NCBI GenBank assembly: GCA_009760855.2
Contig: WPIO01000092.1
Coordinates: 932,501 to 994,500 of the forward strand
Direction of reading: 5' to 3'
Length of the DNA stretch: 62,000 bases
DNA from: Cristatella mucedo
Lineage: Eukaryota > Bryozoa > Phylactolaemata > Cristatellidae
Part shown: positions 1 through 11,278 of the stretch, one piece after another
Layout of the letters: each line of letters opens with the position of its first letter
How positions within the stretch are numbered: the first letter of the stretch is position 1
Notes under the pieces: generated by a model
The model's input: the letters and a program-made list of their open reading frames with translations, nothing else
What the model was told of the DNA's origin: nothing
The model's database searches: none
Made by a program: the position numbers and the translations under genes

Positions 1-282
1 TTGCCTATCGTACCATCCGATTGTCTAACTAAACATAGCAAAGAAAAGATCGGATTGGTGAGGCAACTTAGAGAATGACCACCATAAGTCTCAGTCACCA
101 TCGTTCATGCAACGGCGCTTTGAAGTTTTCTTCCACATGAGATGTAAGCACTAATCCTTTCGGAGTTTGATATTGGTTCTGATATCCTAAGGGGCAGGAG
201 AAAAGCTTGCTTTTTCGTCTGGCTGCGGCCCAGTGAAGTGCTGACAACTTGAGTGCCAGATAAGTCAAGGATTCACACGATG

Positions 283-632
283 CATTATATAATGTAATGT
301 ATCTCCTTCTGTAACTCCACAAAGTCATAAAGACTATGTGGGTGTTACAAACGAGAGTATTTTATAGCGCATTCACAGCCTAAACGCTTTCGGTACGCAT
401 TCGCTAGCTAACAGACTTCGTCTCACGTAACAAAGAGAAAGTGGGAAGCATAGCAGAGTTAGGAGAGCAGTTGAGGTAGTGAGTAGCATGGAAGTAGTAC
501 CTCAGGATCGCTGAAAAGGATGAGCCATAGTCGGCAGCAGGAGAGTAGTTTCGTTGCGTAAGAATTGTGGAAGCGAGTTCCACAGTCTCGGTCTAGGACC
601 TGCAGAGCTTAAAGCTTCTATCGCCAACGGCG
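283..632 (-). mobile_element. LINE-B 3' fragment
   Basis: Read on the minus strand, this matches the last coding part and 3' UTR of the LINE-B copies at 4300-5375 and 43636-43905. It includes the peptide LWNSLPQFLRN, the CGTACCGAAAG..CCGCTTAGGCTG block and the terminal GGAGTTACAGA block, then an ATTAC-like tail at the left end. It is truncated at its 5' end, as usual for target-primed reverse transcription. I see nothing recognisable in 1-282 or 633-904. Confidence 0.75.
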
Positions 633-904
633 TTGACGCCCAGTCCAATACTGACATGGTTATCAGGGATGAATATGACGAGAAAACAGGTCCAAAAATA
701 GCCTTGAAGAAAGCGAATGACAATCCTCGGTAGAAACATCAAATTTGTCCTGGCACGGTAGCAAAGCCACAAATTGATACATAACCTATCATGTTATGTT
801 AGGTTTCTTTTACTCTCAAGGTCCATGGCGGAAGGATGAAATAAAAAATTGGTGTGCAAAGTTTGACAGGTTAAGATAGTTGCTACAATGTTTAGTAATT
901 AGTT

Positions 905-985
905 TTTAGTAATAATAGTAATAAAACATTAGTATAGCATTGCCATTAGAGAACTAAATCTCTTTCTGGGCACTTTACATACACT
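905..985 (-). mobile_element. LINE-A 3' tail fragment
   Basis: A degenerate (AAT)n run is followed by GAGAACTAAATCTCTTTCTGG and GCACTTTACAT. This is the reverse complement of the LINE-A 3' terminus seen in about twenty other places in the window. Only the last 80 bases or so are kept. Confidence 0.6.
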
Positions 986-1129
986 GTCATAGAATTACGT
1001 CAATTGGCTAGTGATAGCTTACGCAATTTTAGACGCTTCCACTGCACTTTTCCGAGCACCCCAGACAACTTTTCTTTTTATTCCTGTATTCCTTAGGTGT
1101 TTGTGTCTGCAGGAGTCAGTATATGCTAC

Positions 1130-3840
1130 TGGCCAGGGGGGCGTATCCAGCGGCGTAGTGAAACCTTTCGGCGCCCGAGGAAAAAGCCGCAATGGCGTCC
1201 TTCCCTTTGTCAAAAATTGCTTCAAAATAGCTCCACAAAAGGTGAAATTCAAAAACACACGGTATCATGCGTATCAAATAGAGAAAGATGTATGAATTAT
1301 AGTATAGATACAAGGTAGCTATTGCAGCTTAAAATAGGGTGAATTTTTCTGGCCTTGAACGTGGCAGACTGGTCTATTACACTTTAAAAGTCAATATTTT
1401 CCAGTGTTTCCCTTTCCATGCTAAAAAGGATAAATCATAGAGCCGACCTTGCCCCACTATTGCTCTTAGATAACACAGGATTATCTTCGACTTGCTAAAG
1501 GAACGTTCACAGCTGGCTACCGATGCAGCTATGGTGAGAAGAACTTGCAAGGCAACTCTTAAATTAGGAAAAACGTCTACTCCTTAGCTAGCAATGAAAG
1601 ACATGAGTTCCAGGGGGCTTTGGTGACGAGTCGTGACGTGTGGCAAGAAGGATTTTATAGTCACATGTTTCGTTGTACAGCTCTATTCTATCAACGTCTG
1701 AGCAATAGAAGACTCCAAGATCTAGACATTTCTAGGGAAGTTTGGTCCGATCAAATGTCTTCAAAAGCTGCTCAACTTCCAACAAGAAAGAAAATCTGGC
1801 AACCAAATCTGTAAGACGGTTTAACCTAGTAGTGGTTTCTTATCGGAGATAGTCTGCGCTATCCTTCATTATTCTCGAAACCTCATCCTCTGCCGAGAGA
1901 CCAACATCTTAAGAGAGCTCTCAAGGCATATGTATCTTTGAGCGGATTCTTCGTTCAACTGCTACTCCCCACAATTCAAATCTCCTTTCGGCATCTACTA
2001 GTGATACTCGGCAAGGTCTCCTTGAAGTCTTGACAGCTCAATCTCAAGAGATTGGAGGTCATAAGAGGCGTCTCTGAAATTCATTTTTGGATCCTACAGT
2101 CTTTTTTGAACACGGTTAATCTTCCTTAACAAGTAAATAAACCCTAGCTGATTAAACAGCCTCTTTTTGTATAGCGACAGAAGAGCCTTTACGGCTATCA
2201 CCACCGCTTGCGGTGGCGATAAAGGATCGCCCAACGTATAGGATTCGAACCCGCGACCTCGGGCGCGAGGTCGTGAAAAGCAACCGCCTTAATTAGTGTG
2301 CCATCCTTAAGATGCTGTACCAAAATGGCAACGTAGCCTAAAAGTGAAAGTTCAAGATACAATTTAGGTGCTGCCAGCTTCCCTTCTTGTTTCAAAAAGT
2401 TCCACTAGTGTCCTCAGACAGTTGCTCTAACAGACTTACAATGCTGTTCAGTCTATCACTGATCGCTTTCACAGCCTCCACCCTCGCAGTCCACCTTGTT
2501 GCAGAGTCACGTTTGACATTAGTGTCTCAGACTTTCTTCAGTTCTTCCCACCTCTAAGTTGATCTTGAAAAGAATAAGCAGGTGCTACATATTGTTCCAA
2601 AAAAGGTATTGACAACGAAATCTTGACTCGCAGCATGAACTCCTTCCATGTTCAAGCTGTGGTTATCACAGTTTACGAAAATTGCCTTCTCATTTCCGTA
2701 AAGTATTCTCTTTTGGACACCTGATAAGTGACCAGACATGACTGCTGCGTTTTCATGGCACTGCGACCTGCAATCTTGCAAGGAAATTTGGTCAGGTTCG
2801 AGTTTTTCCAAAATGAGCCCGTCAATTGCTGCAGCATGAAAGACTCTTTGATGATGACTGTTTTGCTGGCAAAATGAACTTCGACATATCTAATGACCTC
2901 AGATACATGCTTGCGGCGTGCCAGATTAGGAGTTGAGTTGGACAATATTCCATAGTGCTTGTTTTGCCGAATGTTCCAGAGTAGCTTGTCTCTGACTGCG
3001 GATGCAAGTATACTAAGGAACTCATTCTGGGTTTGAAGAGACACATGAGGTACTGACTTTGGATTCTTTCGTGCGCGGTCCAAGTTTCCAATTGCCGAAG
3101 AGAATCGTACAGTGCCAGAGGATGGTGAAGGAGTCCCGAGAAAGTTTACAAAGTTTCTCTCACCAGCCAGGCCAACACTCTTTTGGTGACCACGCAATGC
3201 CAGACTTTGAGAAACCAAGAACCGGATTCAGTTGATAACTCTGCTTAGGAATTCTCGCCATCGTTGTTTTTCCGATAAGATTTGCGTCTCAGCAGCAGCA
3301 GTGTCTACTCCGCTTCCTTTTGGAAGTCTCCTCTGCGTATCTTTACATGTGGTGAAAGCCTGGTGGTGGGAAGGGCTGTTTTCATGGGCACTTAGTTTTT
3401 TAGGTTTTCTCCCTCCACTGGCTAAACTCGTTTGCCAATTCAAGTGACGATCGGGAATTTTGATTGGACATTGGTAAGAGCAGCAACGGAAGCGATATGC
3501 CGACTGTTTTGAGGGAGAATAGACCAGCCAGGTATAGCTAACTTCATACCCATTAGCAAGTTGCCTGTTAAACCAGGCTGTGCTCATGGCTCGACCACCC
3601 ATTCCAGCAAATGAACCATCGTTGTTTTGATGCATAATTGATTCTCGCTTGTAGTACTAGTTCAGTTCGAAGTGGCTGCGCGATGACGGGAAAAACAAAG
3701 ATTAGGTCAAACTTCAGAGAGTCAATATCATTCGGCGTCAGCAGTTGCGAAATTGCAGTACGTTCCGTATCTTCTTCCTTTATGGTAGTAGTGCTTGCAC
3801 CCCTATGATCCAAATGTTGACTTCGTAAAATATTTGTCTT
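1130..3840 (-). pseudogene. hAT-like transposase relic (TTF zinc finger, DUF4371-like, dimerisation domain)
   Basis: This is a decayed coding region of a hAT-superfamily transposase of the ZMYM1-like type. In order on the minus strand: about 3560-3450 reads as a TTF-type finger (YEVSYTWLVYSPSKQSAYRF, then CC); 3400-3330 has the HENSPSHHQA motif; 3218-2560 carries the DUF4371-like core with QSLALRGH, QNEFLSILASAVRDKLL, VIRYVEV and the DCRSQCHENAAVMSGH block; about 2540-2400 has RWTARVEAVKAISDRL. Then, after an inserted SINE, about 1560-1480 has the C-terminal dimerisation motif VASCERSFSKSKIIL, ending near 1130. The order and motifs are those of the family. Stop codons, frame changes and the SINE insertion show it is dead. 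Terminal inverted repeats were not identified. Confidence 0.8.
2130..2304 (-). mobile_element. SINE-1 copy inside the hAT relic
   Basis: A tRNA-derived SINE with the B-box-like GGATTCGAACCCGCG (seen here in reverse orientation) and the shared body TAGCGACAGAAGAGCC. The 3' end is TAGCTGATTAAACAGCC followed by an A/T-rich tail. The 6-bp direct repeat CCTTAA flanks it at 2124-2129 and 2305-2310, a likely target-site duplication. It splits the C-terminal third of the hAT reading frame, so it arrived after that element. Confidence 0.8.
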
Positions 3841-4290
3841 CAAAGTTGCAAGCTTTTTTCACGAAGCTTTCACCTTGCAGAGTAGTGCTTGCTTCTCCAG
3901 TGCTTGCTGTCATGCTCTCCGTCTGCCTCCTCCACTCTTTTCACTCCTTTTCACTGTTCTTGTCATAGTTTCCGCTTGCTCTCGTCTTCCTCAAACGGTT
4001 CTTCCTCATTCCCTCGGCGATTGCCACCATTTTCGTGGTATTTATCTGTGCCTTTTTTCACTCTTCTTCAGCTTTGCCTTCTTCAAGAAAGCTTCCTGAA
4101 GCTGAACCTGAAGCTGAACAACTTGCTCGCTTCTTTCATCTCCTCGAGTTTTCGTTTTCTGTGCAGGGCACTTTTTCCCTTTCATGTCTCCTGAAAATAG
4201 ATTGGGGTGACCAGAAATGTACAAAAGTATACAGCAGACGGCGAAAATAATAACAATTATAACAACGCATCCGATACAGCGCCCGCGGAG
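3841..4290. other. no gene assigned; possible N-terminal part of the hAT relic
   Basis: The minus-strand translation is rich in Lys, Glu and Gln (for example AFLKKAKLKKSEKRHR) and could be the N-terminal region of the hAT reading frame. No motif supports this. The plus strand is pyrimidine-rich. Confidence 0.2.
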
Positions 4291-4299
4291 ATCTCGAGC

Positions 4300-5375
4300 T
4301 GTTTCTAGGCATTCACTTCAGATACTCATCCGTATTTGTCATTCAAACTATCGGAATCTGCTGCAGCAACTGAGAAACTGAATGCTCGCGTTTCCGAAAT
4401 TCGATCCTAGATGACGGAAAACTTCTTGAAACGAAATTACTATACAACCGAACTGCTGCTCATATGATACCCTAAGCGTATGGCTGGATTAAAAGGCTTT
4501 GCTCTTCTAATAGGTGATGCTGTTGTGCGACCATCACCACGTGCTCGAACTTGTCGAAGGTGTCGCTTATGAAAGCTGACTCAATTTTAAAAGCTTCATT
4601 CAGAAGACTTCTCCTACAGCTAGCCATCACGTCCGATCCCTATCCAAGATTAGGAGCTGTCTTCCATAGTTTCCACAGTGGCTTGTAAACAATTTAACAA
4701 GCTCCTTAGTTCTGTCTCGGCTTGATTATTGCAATTCTCTATTGGCTGGGCTACCGAAAAAAGCTATTAGGCCACTGCAGCTGACTATGAATATGGCTGC
4801 AAGGCTAGTCTTCAAGTCCCAGAAGTTTGAGCACGTGTCTCCTTTGCTAAAAGAGCTAAGATGGATGCCGGTTGACCTACGGATTCAGAGCAAGGTTCTT
4901 ATGCTGACGCACAAGGCTCGCCACGGCTTGGCTGCTTTGTACCTGGCTGAACTGCTGCATCAGTTTCAGCCTGTTCGCGCCCTCAGGTCCTGTGTGGACA
5001 ATAAATTAGCTGTTCCATTCCTCCGCTTAAAGACCGTTGGCGACAGAAGCTTTAGCTCTGCAGGTGCTGGGCTGTGGAACTCGCTTCCAAAATTCTTACG
5101 CAACGACAACTACTCTTTTTCTGCCGACTATGGCTCATCGTTTTCAGCGGTCCTGAGCTGCTACTTCCAGGCTACTCACTACCTCAACGGCTCTCCTGAC
5201 TCTGCTATGATTCCCACTTTCTCTTTGTTGCGTGAGACGAAGTATGTTCGCTAGCGAATGCGTACCGAAAGCCGCTTAGGCTGTGAGTAGCTATACAAAA
5301 CTTTTCTGCGTAGCATCCACATAGTAGTTTATGACTTTGTGGAGTTACAGACGGAGATAAATTACATTCACATTT
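4300..5375 (+). mobile_element. LINE-B 3' half
   Basis: The plus-strand reading resembles the C-terminal part of the L2/CR1-type LINE reverse transcriptase: LVLSRLDYCNSLLAGLPKKA, then ARLVFKSQKFEHV, LHQFQPVRAL and LWNSLPKFLRN. It ends with the LINE-B 3' UTR (TACCGAAAGCCGCTTAGGCT and GGAGTTACAGACGGAGA). It is 5' truncated and has stops and frame shifts before 4742. A minus-strand LINE-A fragment starts at its 3' end. Confidence 0.8.
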
Positions 5376-5775
5376 GCTGCAAAGGAAGCACGATCGAATA
5401 GTTAGTGGTAGCATGCTGAATAGACAACAAGAAAAACGTGGTTATGGGTGACGTGCACAGGGTCAGCATGCAAATATAGTTAGTGACAACATTTACAGTG
5501 TCAGCACGCATAAGCACATAAAAGACGAACCACCTGGACCCACTAAATGCTGCGATGAATGGATGCGTTGTTAGCTTATTTTTAAATGTGGACCAGTCAG
5601 GAGGCGTCGTGACGCAAGTCGGCAGCTCGGAAGTTCCGGGCTTCGGGAGCACACGAACTAAAGGCACGATCTCCAAAGGATTAGAAGGTTCGTAAGAGGT
5701 GTATGTAAACAGTTCGATGCCGAAAAGCTACAAAGCTTAGCCTGATTGGGGGGGGAGTAGATCTGATAGCTATCG
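5376..5775 (-). mobile_element. LINE-A 3' fragment
   Basis: On the minus strand this gives the end of the LINE-A reading frame followed by its 3' UTR, including GTGCATGCTGACACTGTGCA-like blocks and GCAAATGTGAAT. The terminal stem-loop is cut off where it meets the LINE-B copy to the left. Confidence 0.7.
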
Positions 5776-6440
5776 TATATATAGCTAGTTGGGTCGGGCT
5801 TCCTCCACCGCGAAACCCTCACTAGTTCGTGTAGCGGCACAACGCGTGCAATGTGCAGAGACCTGAAGCTAGCAATACAAGCCACCGATACAAACACAGG
5901 CGCTTGAGCGCTAGCAACAATGCCGCATTAGTACAAGCACAAAGCAGCTCGCGCTCAGCGCTAGACCGCCGACCGGCTGAACGTTGCACCAGGAGAGCGA
6001 CTGCGGTCAGGCACAGGCCTTATATTGTAGCCAGGTCGAGAGTCGCACAATGGTCACTATCGCACATAATTATCCAAAATGCTGCTCATATCGGTGCTAA
6101 GCCTCGGCACGCCGGCTCGCCTTTGACGCGGCGTAGCGGGCCGGTCAAAGGTCAGTCTGTCCTAGCCCTTGAAGCGACGCAGATCGCCTGTGGCAGGCAG
6201 GATGGCGCGAGGAGGCGGCAAGGGACGATGGAACGCGGACGGTGAACGGTGAACGGGGGGGGGATAGGGGTGAACGGGCGCGCGCTTGCTGCGCTTGCTG
6301 CGAGAGCCTGCTGAATACGCTGCTGTTGAAGCCCTCTCGGCGTTTCCGTGTCGTCGCGTGCTCGCCGCCAGAGCGGCAGGCTGCAGCTCGGTACAAGTCT
6401 GTAAATATCCGTAACTAGCTCAGCCAGCATTAGTCAAGGC
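5776..6440. other. GC-rich stretch without a recognisable gene
   Basis: This block is clearly richer in G and C than its neighbours and has a G9 run near 6254. An open frame at 5853-6245 (+) is low in complexity, mostly Arg and Ala, and matches no family I know. I see no domain, promoter or repeat that explains it. Confidence 0.3.
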
Positions 6441-6442
6441 CG

Positions 6443-6889
6443 TTAGTCAAGGACTTTCTTGAAATCAGAATTGGTATTCTCACATAAAAAACTTGAAAAA
6501 AATATGCACACTTCATTCGGCTTTTGGCACACACCCCTTGGCCTTGTCGCCTGGAGACATCTGTCCCCCTCGCTACGCTTCCGGGGGTCTCTATACATCG
6601 GCTCCGTTTGTTCCTTATGTGGTTTACTTGCCTGTTCAAGCGTGAAACCATCGAACCTGACTTTTGCTTCTGTTGCTGTGAGTGATAAAGTACCTGGATG
6701 CAGATTTAGTTCTCTTACGGCTCTATGCAAAAGCATTACTGTTTTTATAATGAAATGAACGTCGAAACCACGCGGTACGAGGAAGGAACGATTTATGGGA
6801 TACAGATATGAAATAAATGTCTCGGTAACACGGAGTGATTGATTACGTGACCAGTAGCATCTTGCGGATAGGTCCGAGGGACTGCGCAC
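6443..6889 (-). other. uncharacterised 148-codon open frame
   Basis: One minus-strand frame stays open for 148 codons from an ATG at 6889. The middle has an ordinary, protein-like mix of residues (LHRAVRELNLHPGTLSL, KPHKEQTEPMYRDPRKRSEG). I recognise no domain, no splice signals that would make it an exon and no partner repeat in this window. It could be chance, an exon of an unseen gene, or part of an undescribed repeat. Confidence 0.15.
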
Positions 6890-6971
6890 TGCAATGACTT
6901 CTGCACTCTAGTCTTGGGCTTCACATCGCAGCGCATCGCATCGCAGCGCTCGAAATGGTGCAAGTCGCGAG

Positions 6972-7050
6972 TGACGTACGCCTGTGACGTACGTTTCGAG
7001 TGACGTATGATGCTTCGTCGCGCCGTCGAGCTTATAAGTGCGGCCAATGA
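6972..7050 (+). promoter_or_regulatory. promoter-like cluster: three TGACGTA sites, TATA and CCAAT
   Basis: TGACGTA occurs at 6972-6978, 6985-6991 and 7001-7007. Each is close to the CREB/ATF core TGACGTCA. A TATAAG box follows at 7033-7038 and GCCAAT at 7042-7047. The spacing of sites to TATA is promoter-like, but no gene or element downstream was identified. A forgotten LTR or transposon promoter is also possible. Confidence 0.3.
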
Positions 7051-7059
7051 GTGCTAGCT

Positions 7060-7914
7060 GCAGCGCGGGTACGCGCAAATACGCCAACAGTAGTGGAGCG
7101 CCGATCAAGAGTGCCCCTTAATGTAAAAGATCCTGTCGTTAATGCAGACCAGTCGATTCGACAGCCATAGATGGGGCCACATCCGTACAGCATCAGCCAC
7201 AGCACTCGCCTCACTTCGAGGCCCCGAGTACGGATCTCGGACTCAAAGGCATCTGCCCGGGTTGGTATGCCACAGTAGAACTAGCCTACTACAGCCGCAC
7301 GTCAATGTTGAATCAATCAAAGAAGAGCTCGAATTCGGCTTCTCACGCCGCCTAACCGTAGATGGCAACGCAAATATCCGATCGGTGTAATTCAGAAACA
7401 GCTAAGAATCTATTGCACTGACATAGTGTGACCAGTTGTGCATGCTAACGCGTCAGTTCTCACAACTCTGACTGAAGGCCATCATCGGCCGCGACAATAA
7501 AAGAAAACTAACACGGCGCTAACTGCGGCAATACTCCAATGCTCGACTTCCCCACTTTGTTAGGCTTTGACATTAGTCCCAAAGGGGAAAAATTTGAAAG
7601 CGCCATCTCCCCCGTTGTGATTGCAGCTGTCTTGGCTTCATCTCCATCACCAACAGCGGTCGCAGGAGCGATCGGGCCTTCAATGTGTTCTCAGAATCTG
7701 TGGCTTATCAGCCGGTCAGGCCAGTGGCACCACTTATGTGAAGACAGGAGAGGGCCTTTAGCCGAGGTCAAAATATAAGTAGTTATCAAAGAGTGCGCCT
7801 AAATTCTCAGCCCGCGGTGACGGTCGCGCAACACCACCAATTAGAAGAGATAGTCTCCTTGTACAGCCGCATTCTTTGGGTGTCCAATGAGCATGAGTGC
7901 AGTCGTATTGTCAT
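7060..7914. other. no feature recognised
   Basis: Open frames at 7142-7390 and 7539-7778 (+) have no recognisable domain. No repeat seen elsewhere in the window matches this stretch. Confidence 0.3.
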
Positions 7915-8040
7915 GAAGTGCACGATATTACTCACGATTCAATCGCGTTTCCCTTTGCAGCAAATGTAAAGCGCCTAGAGAGAGAGATTGAGTTCTCTGA
8001 GAGCGCTTTATCAAGTGCATTATTCTTATTATCACCATTA
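7915..8040 (+). mobile_element. LINE-A 3' end fragment
   Basis: This contains the block CGCGTTTCCCTTTGCAGCAA, then AAAGCGCC, GAGTTCTCTGAGAGCGCTTT and a short ATT-type tail. Only the last 120 bases of the family are present. The stem arms are still readable. Confidence 0.8.
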
Positions 8041-8609
8041 AGTTTCGGGACATTGGCCGACGTACAGGATCGACTGCTTCCATACGACAAGCGTCGACTT
8101 TACCACCCTGTCTCCATAGATATACCGAGTAAGCTGGTGCTGACACCAAGCACGCGCCGGTGCACAAAAGACGAATCGCAGGCGCCGTAAGAGATTCGAC
8201 GCCAGTGTATTCCGTTAACGCACTAGAGAGCGGCCTCGGGCAACTCCTAGCATGATGTGGACCTTTACCGGTATTCCGCTGCTATTTTCGTTGCGATTTT
8301 CGCTGCGACTATTTATGAGCTGTCTTCGGATACGCTACACAAAACAGGACCGGCTTGGCGTAAGGTACGATGTCGCCATTAGTCGATACCTACCAGCGGG
8401 CCTTCTTTGGCGGGTCAGTGAGAACATCCCTGCATCATGCGTTCGCCCTATCAACAGCTCGGCTATCGAACCCACGACCCGTAAGTTTAAAGCGCTGAGT
8501 TGTATTTGTTGCGGTAGTCGCTCACTTGCCGTGCCTCAGCATGCTGTCAAACGTCGACCGGCGGCCGTTACTAAGGTCCGATTAAAATTCGAAGGGCCCG
8601 AGTCCGCCG
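8041..8609. other. sequence upstream of the LINE-B copy, nothing firm
   Basis: This may be the LINE-B 5' UTR or flanking DNA. A frame is open at 8252-8680 (+) but has no recognisable domain, and the endonuclease frame starts at 8628 in a different register. Confidence 0.25.
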
Positions 8610-9124
8610 GACCGGATACATGCCGTCGTGAATACAAGCCACTTCATCAGCGTCGCGCAATTGTCCGGTCAGCCTCTTAAATTCCGCCAACTAAATGTCC
8701 GCTCACTAAAACCCAAGGGGTCGCTCATCCGCAATCAAGTGGTCCAGGAGAACCAAGATACATTTCTGCTTACCGAAACTTGGATGACGCCTTGTTCCAG
8801 TAGCTGTATATCTGAGACCACCCCACCCGGGTTCGCATTCTATCAGTCCATGCGTTCTGACGAGTTTGATGGCGGGGTTGCAATTGTTGTTCGTGAATCG
8901 TTGGCTATAAGATGCAAGCTTTTCGCATGGACTATCGTTTGAAGCCGTTGCAGTCGGGTCCTCGTAAAAGACAATGCGTCTCACTGTTGTGATATACCTA
9001 CCTCCTTCCGGCTGTCTAAACTTGTTTTTTAGAGGAGTTTTTGGAGTTCCTCACTTAAGTATTTGTGTGTGACAGGCCGTCACTGATTGCTGTCGACTTC
9101 AATTTTCCCAATTGGCGGAAAAAG

Positions 9125-9450
9125 TACAATTCATTTGTATATCGCCCTAAATGAGCCGTGATGGCACACTAGGTAAGGCGGTTGCTTTCATGACCTCGGT
9201 CCTGAAGTCGTGGGTTCGATTCCTGCGGTGGGCGATCCTTTATCGCTACTGCAAGCAGTAGTGATAGCCGTAAAGGCTCTTCTGTCGCTATACAAAAAAG
9301 AGGTTGTTGAATCAGCTAGGATTTATTTATTATTAAGAGAACTCAATCTCTATTCAGGCGCTTCACATATGCCACGGGGCTCGAGCCAACGACCTCAGCC
9401 AGACCTCGATCGGGCCGAGCATCTTAACCACTGGGCCAAACCAGCTTGAC
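9125..9450 (-). mobile_element. SINE-2 copy interrupted by SINE-1
   Basis: On the minus strand it has a tRNA-like head with an A box (TTTGGCCCAGTGGTTAAG) and a B box (GGCTCGAGCCC). A tail follows, GAAGCGCCTGAATAGAGATT then GAGTTCTCT, close to the LINE-A 3' terminus. The last bases, reading toward TACAAATGAATTGTA, lie beyond the SINE-1 insertion at 9125-9152. Confidence 0.7.
9153..9331 (+). mobile_element. SINE-1 copy, most complete
   Basis: The best view of SINE-1. The head is GCCGTGATGGCACACTAGGT (A box) and TGGGTTCGATTCCTGC (B box). The body has a small hairpin, TACTGCAAGCAGTA, then ATAGCCGTAAAGGCTCTTCT and GTCGCTATACAAAA. The end is AATCAGCTAGGATTTATTTA. It sits inside a SINE-2 that sits inside a LINE-B, so it is the youngest of the three. 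It is not a functional tRNA gene, because the acceptor stem and the cloverleaf are not kept. Confidence 0.8.
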
Positions 9451-10850
9451 AACCCTATCAACAGCCAGGCCCGCTCATTTCTTGGCTGTCTGGAGAAGTT
9501 TGGTTTGGTCCAACAGGTTAATCATACCACTCACGTCGTTGGCCACATTCTAGATCTCGTGATCACTAAGGATGTTCTCCCCACTGACCTCGGGGTGTGC
9601 CCACTGATCTTCTCGGATCATTGCTCGGTCTCGTTTACTGCATCTGTTTGTGGTCTGCATTCAGACTCTACCGGCAAGGTCGATGCCATCACCGATGCAG
9701 TGAACATGGCAGTCAGGAGTGCTCTTGACAAGTATACTCCCGTTCATTCTATCCGTGTATAGAGTCGCGAAGAATCCTTTCAATTTACTAAAAAACTTCA
9801 AAAGATGCACCATGTTAAACGAAGGTTTGAACGTCGTTTTAAGAAATCGGGGTCTGATGCAGATCTAGTCAATTTCAAAGACTTCCTTCAAGTTTACATT
9901 TGATTTTACACCCGGGAGCTTAACAAATCCATGGCTTCTTTTTCACTCGAAAACTGAATTCCTGCCATTCGGATCCAAACAAGATTTATAAGACAGTAAC
10001 AAATTTACTGGCCAATGCTGAGAGGTCTGACTCCCCAGACATTGAAGGCTCAGCCAAAAGGTTTTTAGCCCTCTTTATTGAAAGAATTGTGCACATTCGT
10101 GCTTCCATTAAGTCCCCTCCGAGTGAAGAAACTGTGGAATGCCAACCTGTGACCTTCCTTAAAAGATTTTCCAAGGTTTCTGCATGCGATGAGGCTACCT
10201 TAAGAAGGTCTAGTAAAAAGAGCTCGCCTCCTGAAGACCATATACCATCATATCTGTGGTTTTCACTGGTAGACCAACTTAGCTCTGCCATAACCGAGAT
10301 TGTAAATGCTTCTTTGCAAAAAGAGGTTGTACCCTAGTCCTTCAAATCGGGAATCGTTAGACCCATACTTAAAAAGCCTGGACTCGATACAGAGGTCCTT
10401 GCTAACTATCGCCCAGTTTCCCTTCTTCTTTTCTTGTCAAAGATTCTTGAACAAGTATTATCGCTAAGCAGCTAGTTGCACATTTTGAAAAGAATGAAAT
10501 GTCAGACATTTCAATCAGGGTTCAAGAGGCAGCACTCCACTGAAACTGCTCTCCTCCGTATTAGCAATAACATTTTATGTGGTAACGATGACGGGAATGT
10601 CAGTACCCTTGCTCTGCTAGATCTATCAACTGCCTTCGATACCATTAATCACGATGTTCTACTTGAAGGATTGAGAAAAACGATCAGTCTGGCAGACGAG
10701 GCTCTGGCGTGGTTCAAATTGTACTTGTCTGATCGTGTTCAATCCGTGCTGTGTGAGGGTCACGTCTTACACACGAGACGGGTCACCTGTGGAGACCCTC
10801 ACGGGTCTGTCCTCGGTCCCTTGCTGTTCTCCAGTTACACTCAAGCTCTG

Positions 10851-11003
10851 GGAATAAATAAATATAATTCATTTGTATAGCGCCGCAAAAGAACTTAATC
10901 ACTCTTCAAGTGCTTCACATATGCCTCAGGGCTCAAGCCCACGACCTCAGCCAGACCTTTGTCGGGGCAAGCACCTTAACCACTGGACCAAACCAGCTGG
11001 AGA
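10851..11003 (-). mobile_element. SINE-2 copy inside LINE-B reverse transcriptase
   Basis: The tRNA-like head reads TTTGGTCCAGTGGTTAAGG (A box) and GGGCTTGAGCCC (B box) on the minus strand. The tail is GAAGCACTTGAAGAGTGATT then AAGTTCTTTTGCGGCGCTAT. Flanks CTGGGA (left) and CTGGAGA (right) resemble each other and may be a decayed target-site duplication. LINE-B coding resumes on the right in the KAHGIGYHFYADD region. Confidence 0.75.
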
Positions 11004-11278
11004 AAGCGCTTAAGGCCCACGGAATAGGATATCACTTTTATGCTGACGATACTAAGCTACATTTGTCACTTAAACCGTCGGAATCTGCTGCAGCAACTGA
11101 TAAATTGAATACTTGCAATGCCGATATTCGATCCTGAATGTCGTAAAGCTTCTTGAAACTAAATGATGATAGAACTGAACTGCTGCTCATAGGACACCCT
11201 AAGAATGTAGCTGGATTAAAAGGCTTTGGTTTTCTAATAGGTGATGCTGTCGTGCGACCATCACCACGTGCTCGAAAT

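Noticed and set aside
5853-6245. 130-codon Arg/Ala-rich plus-strand open frame
   Set aside because: GC-rich DNA keeps frames open; no domain, start context or splice sites support it.
9153-9240. tRNA gene, judged from A and B boxes (also at the other SINE copies)
   Set aside because: The cloverleaf is not kept and the same text recurs with a SINE body and tail, so these are SINE heads.
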